Shown here one piece after another: positions 10,681 through 20,764 of a stretch of 64,000 bases of DNA. The stretch's first letter is position 1; each line of letters starts with the position of its first letter. The stretch spans positions 434,001-498,000 of the forward strand of contig NZ_SMCS01000002.1 of the NCBI RefSeq assembly GCF_004342265.1. The letters run 5' to 3'. The position numbers were made by a program, and so were the translations under genes. Below the pieces are notes generated by a model. It made no database searches. It was given only the letters and a program-made list of their open reading frames with translations, and had not been told where the DNA came from. The stretch is from Luteibacter rhizovicinus (lineage in GTDB: Bacteria; Pseudomonadota; Gammaproteobacteria; Xanthomonadales; Rhodanobacteraceae).

Positions 10681-12644
10681 TCCACGACCGGCAGCAAGAC
10701 CGCGGTGGGCTGGAGACTGGAACGCAGAATCGTGATGTTCGCCGGGCGATAGTCCGCCGCCTGCGCGTCGAAGATGTTCGGCACGAAGGTCTGCGGGTTA
10801 CGGTCGTAAAGCGGAAAAAGCGTCGACTGGATCTGCACCATGATCCGGTGCCCGGACTTGAATACATGGTTCACATTGGGCAACTCGAATCGATATCGCT
10901 GTGCCTCGTTGGCCGGTATCGCCGTCGGATGCTCGAAGCTGTCGCGGTAGCGGCCACGGAAGATGTCCAGCGCGATCGGCATCTCGTAGCCACCCATCGA
11001 AGGATCGCTGGGTACATTCGGCGGATAGACATCGATGATCTTCACGACGAAGTCGCCGTCGGTTCCCGTAGTGATCGCACGGACATCCGCCACGGGAGTG
11101 CCACGCACGCGTACCGGCGAGGTCAGTACCGACGTCTCGTACACCAGCACATCCGGCCGGCCGTCCACGAAACGCTGGTCGTGCACCAGCCACGTACTCC
11201 AGGGGATGTATCCGGCATAGGTCGAGCCAAACGCGAAGAAGGGATCCAGCACGGGGCGTGGCAGGAAAGGAACAGGTTTGGCCGGATCACTGACATAGGT
11301 GTCACTCGCCTGCGACTCGGAAGGAGCGTCAAAGGACAAGATGAATCCGTGGTTGAGATACAGCGGCTTCAGGCCCGTCGCGCAACCGTGCTCACATGCC
11401 GCTGGCCAATCCTGAAAACGCTCCCAATGATTGTCGCCCGTGTTGTAGATCGACACGCGTGCAAGTTGCGCCGGCGGCCCGCCACGCAGGTGCTCATTCA
11501 GGAAGGGCAGCACCATGTCGCGGTTGTACTGTTTCGATGTGTCGCCTTCCGACTTGAGCGGTCCCACGGCATAGCCGGTGCCGTTGACCTGGCTGTGCGA
11601 CCACGGCCCCATGACCAGCCAGTTGTTGGACGCGTGGCCCGCCGCTTTCAGCGCGAGCCACGCGTGGTTCGCACCCCACATATCCTCCTGATCGAACAGG
11701 CCTTGTTCCCACAACGTGGGGACCGAGGACGGACGGGCCGCCAGCAACCGGATGAGATCCTGCCCCTGCCAGAACGCATCGTATGCCGGGTGCGCCATCA
11801 TGCGCGGAACGAACGGCAACTTGTCGAGCCCTCGGCTGCGCACGTAGTCTCCGGTGGAACCGGCGCGCAGGAACTCTTCGTACTTGTCGTAGACATCGCT
11901 CGGAGTCACCACGCCCGGCCCCTGCTGCACGGTCTGCATGTGTACGTAGCCGAGCATCAGGTTGCGAAAGGCTCCGTAGTGGAACCAGTCATCCCCCATG
12001 TACGCGTCGAGTACCGGACTCTCGGGCACCACGGCCTTGAGTGCGGGATGCGGATCGAGAAGGGCCATGGCCGCCGTGAATCCTTCGTAGGACGAGCCGA
12101 TCATGCCGACGCGACCGTTCGATTCCGGCAGGTGCTTCACCAGCCAGTCGATGGTGTCCCAGGCATCGGTGACATGGTCGACCCTGGTTGGATTCAGCGC
12201 TCCGCGCACGGGGCGCATCATCACGTAGTCGCCTTCCGATCCGTACTTGCCGCGTACGTCCTGATAGACCCGGATGTATCCCGCTTCCACGAACACGGCA
12301 TCCCCAAGCGGAAGCGCCGTCAGAAGCGATGCGCTAAGCGAGTTCCCCGCACGCTCTTCCGCGTTGTAAGGCGTCCGGGTCAACAGGATGGGAGCATCGT
12401 GAGCACCCTTCGGCACCATGATGACCGTATTCAACTTGACGCCATCGCGCATCGGAATCATCACGACGCGCCTGGTGAAGTCCTGACCACCAGGAACGAC
12501 ATCCGTGAATTTCTTCGGGATATCGTTCACACCAATCGATTGACCCTGCTGCTTCGGCGATTGCGCCGACGTAGCGGTTGCCGTGGCAACCACCACGACG
12601 GCAAGGAAACACAGCAGCCCCACTCTGCCCGGAGTCGTCCCCAT
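10674..12644 (-). CDS. secreted CocE/NonD-family hydrolase (alpha-amino-acid ester hydrolase type)
   Basis: 656 aa with a clear Sec signal peptide (hydrophobic run at residues 8-25, then TSAQS). The alpha/beta-hydrolase core has the family nucleophile motif GSSYEG, with Ser185 in the GxSYxG position. A downstream acidic FDQEDMWGA and GPWSH supply Asp and His. The C-terminal part is the jelly-roll X-Pro/CocE domain (for example VRGTPVADV). The best-studied relatives are alpha-amino-acid ester hydrolases and glutaryl-7-ACA acylases that act on esters and beta-lactam side chains; the exact substrate is inference. ATG 12644 has AGGGGA 6 nt upstream. It is divergent from a LysR gene. Confidence 0.87.
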   Translation of the reverse strand: MGTTPGRVGLLCFLAVVVVATATATSAQSPKQQGQSIGVNDIPKKFTDVVPGGQDFTRRVVMIPMRDGVKLNTVIMVPKGAHDAPILLTRTPYNAEERAGNSLSASLLTALPLGDAVFVEAGYIRVYQDVRGKYGSEGDYVMMRPVRGALNPTRVDHVTDAWDTIDWLVKHLPESNGRVGMIGSSYEGFTAAMALLDPHPALKAVVPESPVLDAYMGDDWFHYGAFRNLMLGYVHMQTVQQGPGVVTPSDVYDKYEEFLRAGSTGDYVRSRGLDKLPFVPRMMAHPAYDAFWQGQDLIRLLAARPSSVPTLWEQGLFDQEDMWGANHAWLALKAAGHASNNWLVMGPWSHSQVNGTGYAVGPLKSEGDTSKQYNRDMVLPFLNEHLRGGPPAQLARVSIYNTGDNHWERFQDWPAACEHGCATGLKPLYLNHGFILSFDAPSESQASDTYVSDPAKPVPFLPRPVLDPFFAFGSTYAGYIPWSTWLVHDQRFVDGRPDVLVYETSVLTSPVRVRGTPVADVRAITTGTDGDFVVKIIDVYPPNVPSDPSMGGYEMPIALDIFRGRYRDSFEHPTAIPANEAQRYRFELPNVNHVFKSGHRIMVQIQSTLFPLYDRNPQTFVPNIFDAQAADYRPANITILRSSLQPTAVLLPVVDQ

Positions 12645-12726
12645 ACGTATTCCCCTGCTTTCTCGAAGTGATCGAAGTCTCGCGATCCTAACGACGCCTC
12701 TCCGGCAGCGATAACTAATAACTCTA

Positions 12727-12737
12727 ATGAGCCTCAT
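12727..12737. promoter_or_regulatory. palindrome in the divergent esterase/LysR promoter region
   Basis: ATGAG-C-CTCAT is a perfect 11-bp palindrome in the 207-bp gap between the esterase gene and the divergent LysR gene. It is a candidate LysR operator by position only. Confidence 0.35.
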
Positions 12738-12851
12738 AAGACGCGGTTATCCGACGTGATCGGAAGTACGCGTAGCCATCCTTTTTACCGAGGCGTACCG
12801 ACTTAACAATTGCTAATATCCATCCTCCGCGACATAACGCAGGGTGATGGC

Positions 12852-13709
12852 ATGGGCATTCGACTCGATATCGCTCTGTTGCGAAATTTCGTTGCCATCG
12901 CCGACGCGACCGTCATGAGTCGCGCCGCGGAGCAGGTGGGTCGAACGCAGGCGGCCCTGAGCCAGCAGGTAAAGAAACTGGAGCAGACGATCGAGCAGCC
13001 GCTGATGATCAGAACCGGTCGCGGCGTCTCTCTCACGATCCACGGAGAGCGACTGCTCGCTCACGCGCACAAGATTCTGCGCATGCACGACGAAGCGGTG
13101 GCCGAACTCACGGGCGCGACTTTGTCGGGTCAATTGCGTTTTGGCTGTCCCGACGACTACGCCCGCATTTTTCTGCCCGGCCTGTTACAGAGCTTCGCGC
13201 GTCTGCATCCCCAGGTATTCATCGAAGTAGTTTGCGCATCCACGCCGCGACTTCTCGAGCGCCTGAAAGGCCAGTCTCTGGACATCGCGATCACTTCACT
13301 GCCAGACAGCCCGGAACGCGGCCAATTTCTGCGCTGCGAGCCGTTTGTGTGGGTGGGCCGCAAAGGGAGCGACGCCTTCAATCTCGATCCCTTGCAACTG
13401 GCACTGTCCGATCCGGACGCCCTCGACCACGTGGCCGCGACATCGAGCCTCGATCGCGCGGGACGCAGTTATCGCATTGCCTATGCCAGCGGCAGCGTCG
13501 CAGGACTGACGGCAGTCGTGCGTTCGGGCCAGGCGATAACGGTCATGACGCTGACCGGTGTGCCTCCCGATCTTCAGGTGCTGCCTCCTTCGAGCGGCTT
13601 GCCCCCACTTCCATCGGTAGGAATCACCGTTCAGACCGCCAGCCGCAGCCCCTCCAGATTGCTGAGTCGCTTCGAAGCACACGTGCGATCCGTTCTGCCG
13701 ACGCTTTGA
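12852..13709 (+). CDS. LysR-family transcriptional regulator
   Basis: 285 aa. The N-terminal winged helix-turn-helix runs over about residues 6-65 (LLRNFVAIADATVMSRAAEQ through VSLTIHGERLL), followed by a LysR substrate-binding domain. ATG 12852 follows AGGGTGATGGC; ATG 12810 is an in-frame alternative. The C-terminal domain is rather short and the ligand cannot be inferred. Its divergent position beside the secreted esterase gene suggests it controls that gene. dgdA regulation is a less likely alternative because of the distance. Confidence 0.88.
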   Translation: MGIRLDIALLRNFVAIADATVMSRAAEQVGRTQAALSQQVKKLEQTIEQPLMIRTGRGVSLTIHGERLLAHAHKILRMHDEAVAELTGATLSGQLRFGCPDDYARIFLPGLLQSFARLHPQVFIEVVCASTPRLLERLKGQSLDIAITSLPDSPERGQFLRCEPFVWVGRKGSDAFNLDPLQLALSDPDALDHVAATSSLDRAGRSYRIAYASGSVAGLTAVVRSGQAITVMTLTGVPPDLQVLPPSSGLPPLPSVGITVQTASRSPSRLLSRFEAHVRSVLPTL

Positions 13710-13855
13710 TGTCGGTAATACGTAAAGAAGGTTCTTCACGCATTAGCGGGGACGATCTCGCGCAGCTCGTCGCTCTTTCGTTGAGGACAGTCGCTGGTTG
13801 GCTCGTGTTATCCGCGGCTTCGTCGGCTCACGCTCGTGCGTCGGTGAGGCCGCGA

Positions 13856-13971
13856 CCGGGTTGGCCCTTGGGGCCTTCGGCGCCGTCCCTTCGGGAGCGG
13901 GCCGTAGTCCCGCTTTCGCTCCAACTGGGTATCGCGGCCCTCGGCTAAGGCGGCCCCAAGGGCCAACCCGG
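13856..13971. repeat. 20-bp inverted repeat nested in copy A
   Basis: Perfect 20-bp inverted repeat (13856-13875 with 13952-13971; half-site CCGGGTTGGCCCTTGGGGCC) enclosing 76 bp. It lies in the segment missing from copy B. That segment is bounded by the direct repeat GACCGG at 13854-13859 and 14035-14040, of which copy B has one, so it looks like a secondary insertion. Confidence 0.8.
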
Positions 13972-14104
13972 CCACGGCACCGTCGACTGCGGTTGGCTGT
14001 GGGGAGAGCGCGAGCCGAGCACGTGATGGGACAGGACCGGCATGCGGTCAGCTCTGTCCATACGTCGACGCGATGCTTTCCTCCACGTGACCGCAACGTT
14101 CGGC

Positions 14105-14345
14105 AGAGCCGTCGGCCACCACCCTCGACGCGACTTGCGCAACCGAGCGCGGCGGGCGGATCAGGCCCGCAGGGGGCGGACCTGGACGGTCCGCCGTTTT
14201 TGCTGAGGCAGGGATGCCGAATCAAAAACCCCCGCCCGCAGCGCGGGCGCGACGGGGCGCAGCCATCAGACACAAGCCGCGCAGCGGCTCTCCCTTCCCG
14301 AGCGACGGTGAAGCCGGAGCGTCGAGGGTGGTGGCCGACGGCTCT
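14105..14345. repeat. 241-bp core with perfect 27-bp inverted ends (copy A)
   Basis: The left arm 14105-14131 and right arm 14319-14345 are exact reverse complements over 27 bp (half-site begins AGAGCCGTCGGCCACCACCC). Two terminator-like hairpins lie inside. GGCGGACC/GGTCCGCC followed by GTTTTT faces the plus strand (14175-14201). CGCCCGC/GCGGGCG next to an A run (about 14223-14245) faces the minus strand. Confidence 0.88.
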
Positions 14346-14409
14346 CCCCGAAACGTCCGAGCGCGAAAGCGATGGCAAAGCCGAGCCCCCCCTAGTGCGT
14401 GAAGAACCC

Positions 14410-14437
14410 AAAAAAAAAGCCCCGCCGAAGCGGGGCC
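14410..14437 (-). terminator. Rho-independent terminator of groEL
   Basis: GCCCCGC / GCGGGGC stem with a four-base loop (CGAA on the plus strand), followed on the minus strand by nine T. It lies 28 bp downstream of the groEL stop. Repeat copy A ends 2 bp beyond its T-tract. Confidence 0.9.
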
Positions 14438-14464
14438 TTCTGTATTGCAGCGAACTGAGACTTC

Positions 14465-16150
<1,686 letters not shown>

Positions 16151-16168
16151 TTACGCGGCGAGCGAAGC

Positions 16169-16462
16169 TCAGCCCTCGATAACCGCCACGATGTCGTCTT
16201 CCTTCAGGAAGACCAGATCTTCGCCGTCGACCTTGATTTCCTGGCCGGCGTACTTGCCGAACAGGACGACGTCGCCTTCATTGACGCCCATCGGACGCAG
16301 CTGACCACCGGCCAGGATCAGGCCGTTACCGGCCGCGATGACCTTGCCGCGGGTGGGCTTTTCGGTCGCGCTGTCCGGGATGACGATGCCACCGGCCGAA
16401 ACACGCTCTTCTTCCAGACGCTTGACGATGACGCGATCGTGCAGCGGGCGCAGTTTGCTCAT
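16169..16462 (-). CDS. groES: co-chaperonin GroES (10 kDa)
   Basis: 97-aa heptameric lid of the GroEL chamber, starting [19 protein letters not shown] and ending DIVAVIEG. The mobile-loop region with [15 protein letters not shown] is intact. It is the first gene of the groES-groEL operon. The leader of about 50 nt is downstream of a CIRCE operator at 16510-16536. Confidence 0.99.
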   Translation of the reverse strand: MSKLRPLHDRVIVKRLEEERVSAGGIVIPDSATEKPTRGKVIAAGNGLILAGGQLRPMGVNEGDVVLFGKYAGQEIKVDGEDLVFLKEDDIVAVIEG

Positions 16463-16509
16463 GACTATTTCACCATGTAGTTGACTTGAAAGGAAAAAAC
16501 ATCACCCTG

Positions 16510-16536
16510 TTAGCACTTGGCCCGGGTGAGTGCCAG
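16510..16536 (-). promoter_or_regulatory. CIRCE element (HrcA operator) of groESL
   Basis: A 27-bp 9-N9-9 inverted repeat. On the minus strand it reads CTGGCACTC-N9-AAGTGCTAA, three mismatches from the consensus TTAGCACTC-N9-GAGTGCTAA. It is 48 bp upstream of groES. HrcA is not encoded in this window. Confidence 0.85.
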
Positions 16537-16637
16537 AATTTTAGCCGCAATCTTTCCTTTATCGGAAGAGGTTTGCGGTCCCAGCACAGATGGCGTCGCG
16601 GTGGCGGGGATCAAGGGGGCGCCGCGAATTCCTTGCA

Positions 16638-16653
16638 TCCCGCCTAGACAACC
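16638..16653 (+). promoter_or_regulatory. candidate PhnF-type operator, HAD/MFS/oxidoreductase operon
   Basis: Contains CTAGACAACC (16644-16653), identical over 10 bases to one half of the palindrome at 24351-24368. It matches 11 of 16 positions of the symmetrised sequence GGTTGTCTAGACAACC and lies about 80 bp upstream of the HAD hydrolase start. Confidence 0.4.
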
Positions 16654-16731
16654 GGCCCGCGTTGTCGGCCCCACGTCATTCGCGCGCCATCGCCCGCTGC
16701 CAGCATGCCTTCGCATTATGACGGAGGCGGT

Positions 16732-17430
16732 ATGGCATTCGAACTGGCGGTTTTCGACATGGCGGGCACCACGGTGCACGACCCGGACCTGGTCACCCAG
16801 GCACTCACCGAAGCCCTGGGCGCCTTCGGTTGCCAGGTGAGCGCGGCCAAGGTGCGCCTGCTCATGGGCTACACCAAGCCGGCGGCCATTCGCAGCCTGC
16901 TCAGCGAGCACGATTTCGCGGCCGACGATGCGCAGGTCGATGCTGTCCATGCGGACTTCGTCGAACGCATGCTGCATTGCTACCGGAACGGCAATGACGT
17001 GCGCCCGATGGCCGGCGCCGAAGACGTTTTCGCGCAATTGCGCGGTGCCGGCATCCGCGTCGCCGTGAACACGGCGTTCTCCCGCGACATCGCCGAGACG
17101 CTGATCGGCCGCTTCGGCTGGCGGACTCGCGGACTTATCGACGATGCCACCTCGGCCGACCAGGTGGCCGAAGGGCGTCCCGCCCCGGACATGATCCGGC
17201 AACTCATGCTGCGCAACGGCGTCACCGATCCGCGCCGCGTCGTGAAGGTGGGCGATACGGAAGTGGATATCCGGGAAGGACGCCGTGCGGGCTGCGGACT
17301 GGTGATCGCCGTCACGACGGGTGCGTATGGCCGGGAGCAACTCGAGCCTTACCAGCCCGATGCCCTGCTCGACAGCCTGGCCGAGCTGCCACCCCTGCTC
17401 GCTTCGTTCGTCCCCGGCCAGACCCGCTAA
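16732..17430 (+). CDS. phosphonatase-like HAD hydrolase
   Basis: 232 aa, close to phosphonoacetaldehyde hydrolase (PhnX). It has the family-specific nucleophile motif FDMAGTTVHD (Asp9) in place of the usual DxDxT. A cap-domain lysine, Lys49 in LLMGYTKPAAIRSLL, is at the place where PhnX forms a Schiff base with its aldehyde substrate. The C-terminal acid motif is VKVGDTEVDIREG. This matches the PhnX-like family known as TIGR03351, which is proposed to cleave the C-P bond of a phosphonoacetaldehyde-like compound. ATG 16732 has GGAGG 4 nt upstream. It is the first gene of an operon with a transporter and an FAD oxidoreductase. Confidence 0.85.
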   Translation: MAFELAVFDMAGTTVHDPDLVTQALTEALGAFGCQVSAAKVRLLMGYTKPAAIRSLLSEHDFAADDAQVDAVHADFVERMLHCYRNGNDVRPMAGAEDVFAQLRGAGIRVAVNTAFSRDIAETLIGRFGWRTRGLIDDATSADQVAEGRPAPDMIRQLMLRNGVTDPRRVVKVGDTEVDIREGRRAGCGLVIAVTTGAYGREQLEPYQPDALLDSLAELPPLLASFVPGQTR

Positions 17431-17443
17431 AGGAGCGCGCGCC

Positions 17444-18763
17444 ATGCGCATCGCTACCGGGTGGACTTCGCCGGAACGCTGGCCCGCTGGCATGCTGCCC
17501 GTCGCCGCGGGCCTTGCCGCCTTTTCCACGTACCTGTGCATGTACGCGTTCCGCAAGCCGTTCAGCGCGGGCAGCTACGACGGCATGACATGGCTGGGCA
17601 TCGACTACAAAGTCTGGCTGGTGATGGCCCAGGTGCTGGGCTATGCGCTGAGCAAGCTCTGGGGTATCCGCCTTGTGCCTGAATTGCAGACCGCGCACCG
17701 GGCGCGGCATATCCTCGTGCTCATCGGACTCTCCTGGATCGCGCTGCTCGGCTTCGCCACGCTGCCGCCCGTCGCGGGCATCGTGTGCCTGTTCCTCAAC
17801 GGCATACCGCTGGGCATGGTCTGGGGCCTGGTCTTCGGTTTCATCGAAGGCAGACGCGCGACGGAACTGATGGGGGCCATCCTCGCATCCAGCTTCATCT
17901 TTGCATCGGGCGTGGTCAAAGGCGTAGGCAAAGCCATGCTGCTGGCGGGCGTGAGCCAACACTGGATGCCCTTCCTGACCGGCCTGGTCTTCATACCGCC
18001 GCTATTGTTTTCACTGCACGTGATTTCGCGCATGCCGCCACCCGACGACGCGGACATCGCCGCCCGCGCACCGCGCGGCCAGATGGACCGCGCCGCGAGA
18101 AAGGCATTCGTTCGCCGGTTTCTTCCCGCACTCGTGCCGGTCATCACGCTATACGTTCTGCTGACGGTGCTGCGCGATTTTCGCGAAAATTTCGATACGG
18201 AAATCTTTCGCGAACTAGGACTCGGTTCGAGCGCGACGGTCTTCGGCGAAGTCGACACACCGATCGGCATAGGCGTACTGACGATGACCGCGCTGCTATG
18301 CCTGGTTCGCGACAACATGCGCGCCCTGATGCTCAATCACGCACTCATCGGCGGCGGCCTCGTCTGCGCGGGACTCGCCACGATGGCCTTCGTCGAGCAC
18401 ATGCTGACCCCGATGGCATGGATGACCTTTGTCGGTCTCGGTCTCTATCTGGCTTACGTGCCGCTCAACTGCATGTACTTCGAACGCGTCATGGCGAGTT
18501 TCCGTGTCGTCGGCACCGCGTCGTTCGTGATGTATCTCGCCGATGCATCCGGCTATCTGGGCAGCGTCGCCATGCTGCTGATCAAACAGTTCGGTGGATT
18601 GCACCTCAACTGGACCGAATTCTTCATACGAGCCGTCCTGTTATGCAGCATGGCCGGCATCGTACTCATCTCTCTTGCCGCGCACTGGTTCCGGCGCCAT
18701 GGCCGGCAGAACGCGCACGTTCCCGCGCCGGCTCTATTCATGATGGAAAGCACCCGAGTATGA
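17444..18763 (+). CDS. MFS-type transporter (DUF5690-like)
   Basis: 439-aa inner-membrane protein with about 12 hydrophobic segments, starting MRIATGWTSPERWPAG and including the stretch LCMYAFRKPFSAGSYDG early on. I recognise it as resembling the DUF5690 group of the major facilitator superfamily. By context it would import the phosphonate substrate, or export or exchange a product; direction and substrate are inference. AAAGGAG precedes the ATG. It starts 13 bp after the HAD gene and its stop overlaps the next gene's start (ATGA). Confidence 0.8.
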   Translation: MRIATGWTSPERWPAGMLPVAAGLAAFSTYLCMYAFRKPFSAGSYDGMTWLGIDYKVWLVMAQVLGYALSKLWGIRLVPELQTAHRARHILVLIGLSWIALLGFATLPPVAGIVCLFLNGIPLGMVWGLVFGFIEGRRATELMGAILASSFIFASGVVKGVGKAMLLAGVSQHWMPFLTGLVFIPPLLFSLHVISRMPPPDDADIAARAPRGQMDRAARKAFVRRFLPALVPVITLYVLLTVLRDFRENFDTEIFRELGLGSSATVFGEVDTPIGIGVLTMTALLCLVRDNMRALMLNHALIGGGLVCAGLATMAFVEHMLTPMAWMTFVGLGLYLAYVPLNCMYFERVMASFRVVGTASFVMYLADASGYLGSVAMLLIKQFGGLHLNWTEFFIRAVLLCSMAGIVLISLAAHWFRRHGRQNAHVPAPALFMMESTRV

Positions 18764-19944
18764 CGAACGGAAAGACACGTAGCGCGATCGTGATCGGCGC
18801 AGGCATTGTCGGCCTGGCCATGGCGCGCGCACTCGCCGAGGACGGCTATCAGGTCACGGTTTACGAGCGGCACGAACGCGCGACTGGCGCTTCGGTCCGG
18901 AACTTCGGCACGATCTGGCCTATCGGCGTGCCCAACGGCAAACTTTACGAGCGTGCGATGCGTTCGCGAGCTGTCTGGAAAGCATTCTGCGAGGCCACGG
19001 GCGAATGGCACGACCCGTCTGGCTGCCTGCACGTCGCATGGCAGGACGACGAACTGGGCGCCATGGAAGACTACGCGAACATCAATGGGCAGCGTCGCTC
19101 GTGCCGGATGCTCAGCGCGGCGGAAACATTGCGTCTCGCACCCGCCGTCAATGCAAGCCATCTTCGCGGCGCGCTTTTCAGCGGCGATGAAATGACCATC
19201 GATGCACGTAGCGCGATACGCCGCCTGCCCGACTGGCTGGAACAACGTTACGGCGTCCGGTTCAACTGGAAGCGGCCGATTACCCGTGTCGACTATCCGC
19301 ACACCTGGTCGGGTCGGCAGCGCATCGCATCCGCCGACCTGATCGTCGTCGCGGGAGGCGCAGACTTCGAACTGCTTTATCCGGACCTGTTCGCGCAGCA
19401 ACCGATCACCCGCTGCAAACTGCAAATGATGCGGCTAGCTGCGCAACCAGCCGATGTCAGACTGGGTCCCGTCCTGTGCACCGGCCTGTCGATGGTTCAC
19501 TACACGGGCTTCGCCGAAGCGGCCGGCGTGACCGCATTGCGCGAACGCTACCAACGCGAGCAGGGCGACCTTCTCAAGCTGGGTATTCACGTCATGGCCG
19601 CGCAAAACGGTGCGGGAGAAATCACCATCGGCGACTCGCACGAATACAGCCATACCGTCGAGCCGTTCGACGAAGCGCATATCAATCGCAAGGTCCTCGC
19701 CTACCTGGAACGCCTCATGGTGCTCCCGCATTGGGAACTGAAGCAGAGCTGGCACGGCGTTTACGCGAAGCGAACCGACGGCGGGACCGAGATGGTGCTC
19801 GAACCCGAGTCCGGTGTCCTCGTGGTCAATGGCTTAGGCGGTCTCGGCATGACGCTGTCGTTCGGACTGGCCGAAGAAATCGTAGCCGGATCGCGCCGTG
19901 CGGACCCTGTCGAAACCGATATCCGCACGGCGGTCGGCGCCTGA
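18760..19944 (+). CDS. FAD-dependent amine oxidoreductase of phosphonate clusters (TIGR03364-like)
   Basis: 394-aa DAO/glycine-oxidase-type flavoprotein with an N-terminal Rossmann motif (AIVIGAGIVGLAMARALAE) and a C-terminal FAD-contact region VVNGLGGLGMTLSFGLAEEI. The ASVRNFGTIWPIG segment is characteristic of the clade that neighbours PhnX-like hydrolases. Such enzymes are proposed to deaminate an aminophosphonate, perhaps a 2-aminoethylphosphonate derivative, to the aldehyde that the HAD enzyme then splits. The start overlaps the transporter stop by 4 bp, so translation is probably coupled. Confidence 0.82.
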   Translation: MTNGKTRSAIVIGAGIVGLAMARALAEDGYQVTVYERHERATGASVRNFGTIWPIGVPNGKLYERAMRSRAVWKAFCEATGEWHDPSGCLHVAWQDDELGAMEDYANINGQRRSCRMLSAAETLRLAPAVNASHLRGALFSGDEMTIDARSAIRRLPDWLEQRYGVRFNWKRPITRVDYPHTWSGRQRIASADLIVVAGGADFELLYPDLFAQQPITRCKLQMMRLAAQPADVRLGPVLCTGLSMVHYTGFAEAAGVTALRERYQREQGDLLKLGIHVMAAQNGAGEITIGDSHEYSHTVEPFDEAHINRKVLAYLERLMVLPHWELKQSWHGVYAKRTDGGTEMVLEPESGVLVVNGLGGLGMTLSFGLAEEIVAGSRRADPVETDIRTAVGA

Positions 19945-19956
19945 CCCGAAACCGGC

Positions 19957-20712
19957 TCAGCGATCGCCGGTCGACATCACCAGTTGCACGCGCTCGGAAG
20001 CAAAACAGGTCAATCCATACTGCACGGGCATGTTCTGGCCGTCCGCATTCAGCGACTCCACCTCCAGCACGGGAAGCCCGGGCGACTGACCGAGTACGCG
20101 CGCCGTCGCGGCATCCGGCAGTCGCGCGCTGACTTTCGTATAGCTACGGAAATAGTCCGCGATACCGAATTCCGCCAGGGTGCGACTCACCGAGCCCGTG
20201 CGCTCGTAAATCGCGTCCAATCGTGGGAACCGCGCCGCCGGGAACCACGCCTGACTGTGGTCGACGACACACTGCTCGGCATAAGCCGAGGATTCGATCC
20301 ACCAGGCCCGCTCGCCCCGCGCCAGCGCGAGTGCCGCCGCAACGCGCGGTGGCGGCGTCACCAGACCCGTCGCAAGCACTTTATTGCCGGCCGCGACATT
20401 CAGATTGTGCATGTTGCGGCTGAAGCTGGTCTTGCGTCCGATGACGTAGTCGTAGCATTCCTCGCGAACGCGCAGGCCGCCGCCGGGAGCAGTAAGCAGG
20501 ACACCGTTCCCCGTCATCTCGCCCAGGGCACGTCGGACGGTATGCCGGTTGACCTTCAGCTGCCGCGCCAGCTCCAGCGCGGAAGGCAGCCGCTCTCCTC
20601 CGCGCAGGCTCCCGTCCCGAATCCGCTCGAGAATCCGCTGCTCGATCTGTCGCCATACGGGCATGTCGCATGTCCGGTCCGGCGGGATCATCCCCTGGCA
20701 TGTCATGTTCAT
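19957..20712 (-). CDS. phnF: GntR/HutC-family regulator, PhnF-like
   Basis: About 251 aa. The N-terminal GntR winged helix (ERLPSALELARQLKVNRHTV, then RRALGEM) is followed by a UTRA ligand-binding domain (for example RLPDAATARVLGQ and PVQYGLTCF). It resembles PhnF, the regulator of phosphonate genes, and is encoded inside the cluster between the oxidoreductase and phnM. The start is uncertain: ATG 20712 was chosen, TTG 20730 and two later ATGs are possible. HutC-type proteins usually bind GT-N-TA-N-AC sites, and such a site is present at 24351-24368. Confidence 0.8.
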   Translation of the reverse strand: MNMTCQGMIPPDRTCDMPVWRQIEQRILERIRDGSLRGGERLPSALELARQLKVNRHTVRRALGEMTGNGVLLTAPGGGLRVREECYDYVIGRKTSFSRNMHNLNVAAGNKVLATGLVTPPPRVAAALALARGERAWWIESSAYAEQCVVDHSQAWFPAARFPRLDAIYERTGSVSRTLAEFGIADYFRSYTKVSARLPDAATARVLGQSPGLPVLEVESLNADGQNMPVQYGLTCFASERVQLVMSTGDR

Positions 20713-20764
20713 TGCATCTTGCTCGCGCAAACTTGCCCATGATCACAGGCGTACGGATTCGAGT

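Larger units (their letters stand above)
13731..14407. repeat. dispersed palindromic repeat element, copy A
   Basis: 677-bp gene-free element related to copy B at 41541-42006. Its ends are inverted repeats: GTTCTTCACGCA at 13731-13742 and the complement ending at 14407 match at 19 of 21 positions. Inside lies a 241-bp core (14105-14345) differing from copy B at only two positions, and the 46 bp after the core are identical too. Relative to B, copy A carries about 181 extra bp (13860-14040) containing its own inverted repeat. Open frames in it are proline/arginine-rich and I treat them as spurious. MITE-like, but no transposase is present. Confidence 0.85.

Noticed and set aside
20713..20764. 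PhnF operator between phnF and phnM
   Set aside because: No GT-N-TA-N-AC palindrome and no CTAGACAACC motif in these 52 bp.
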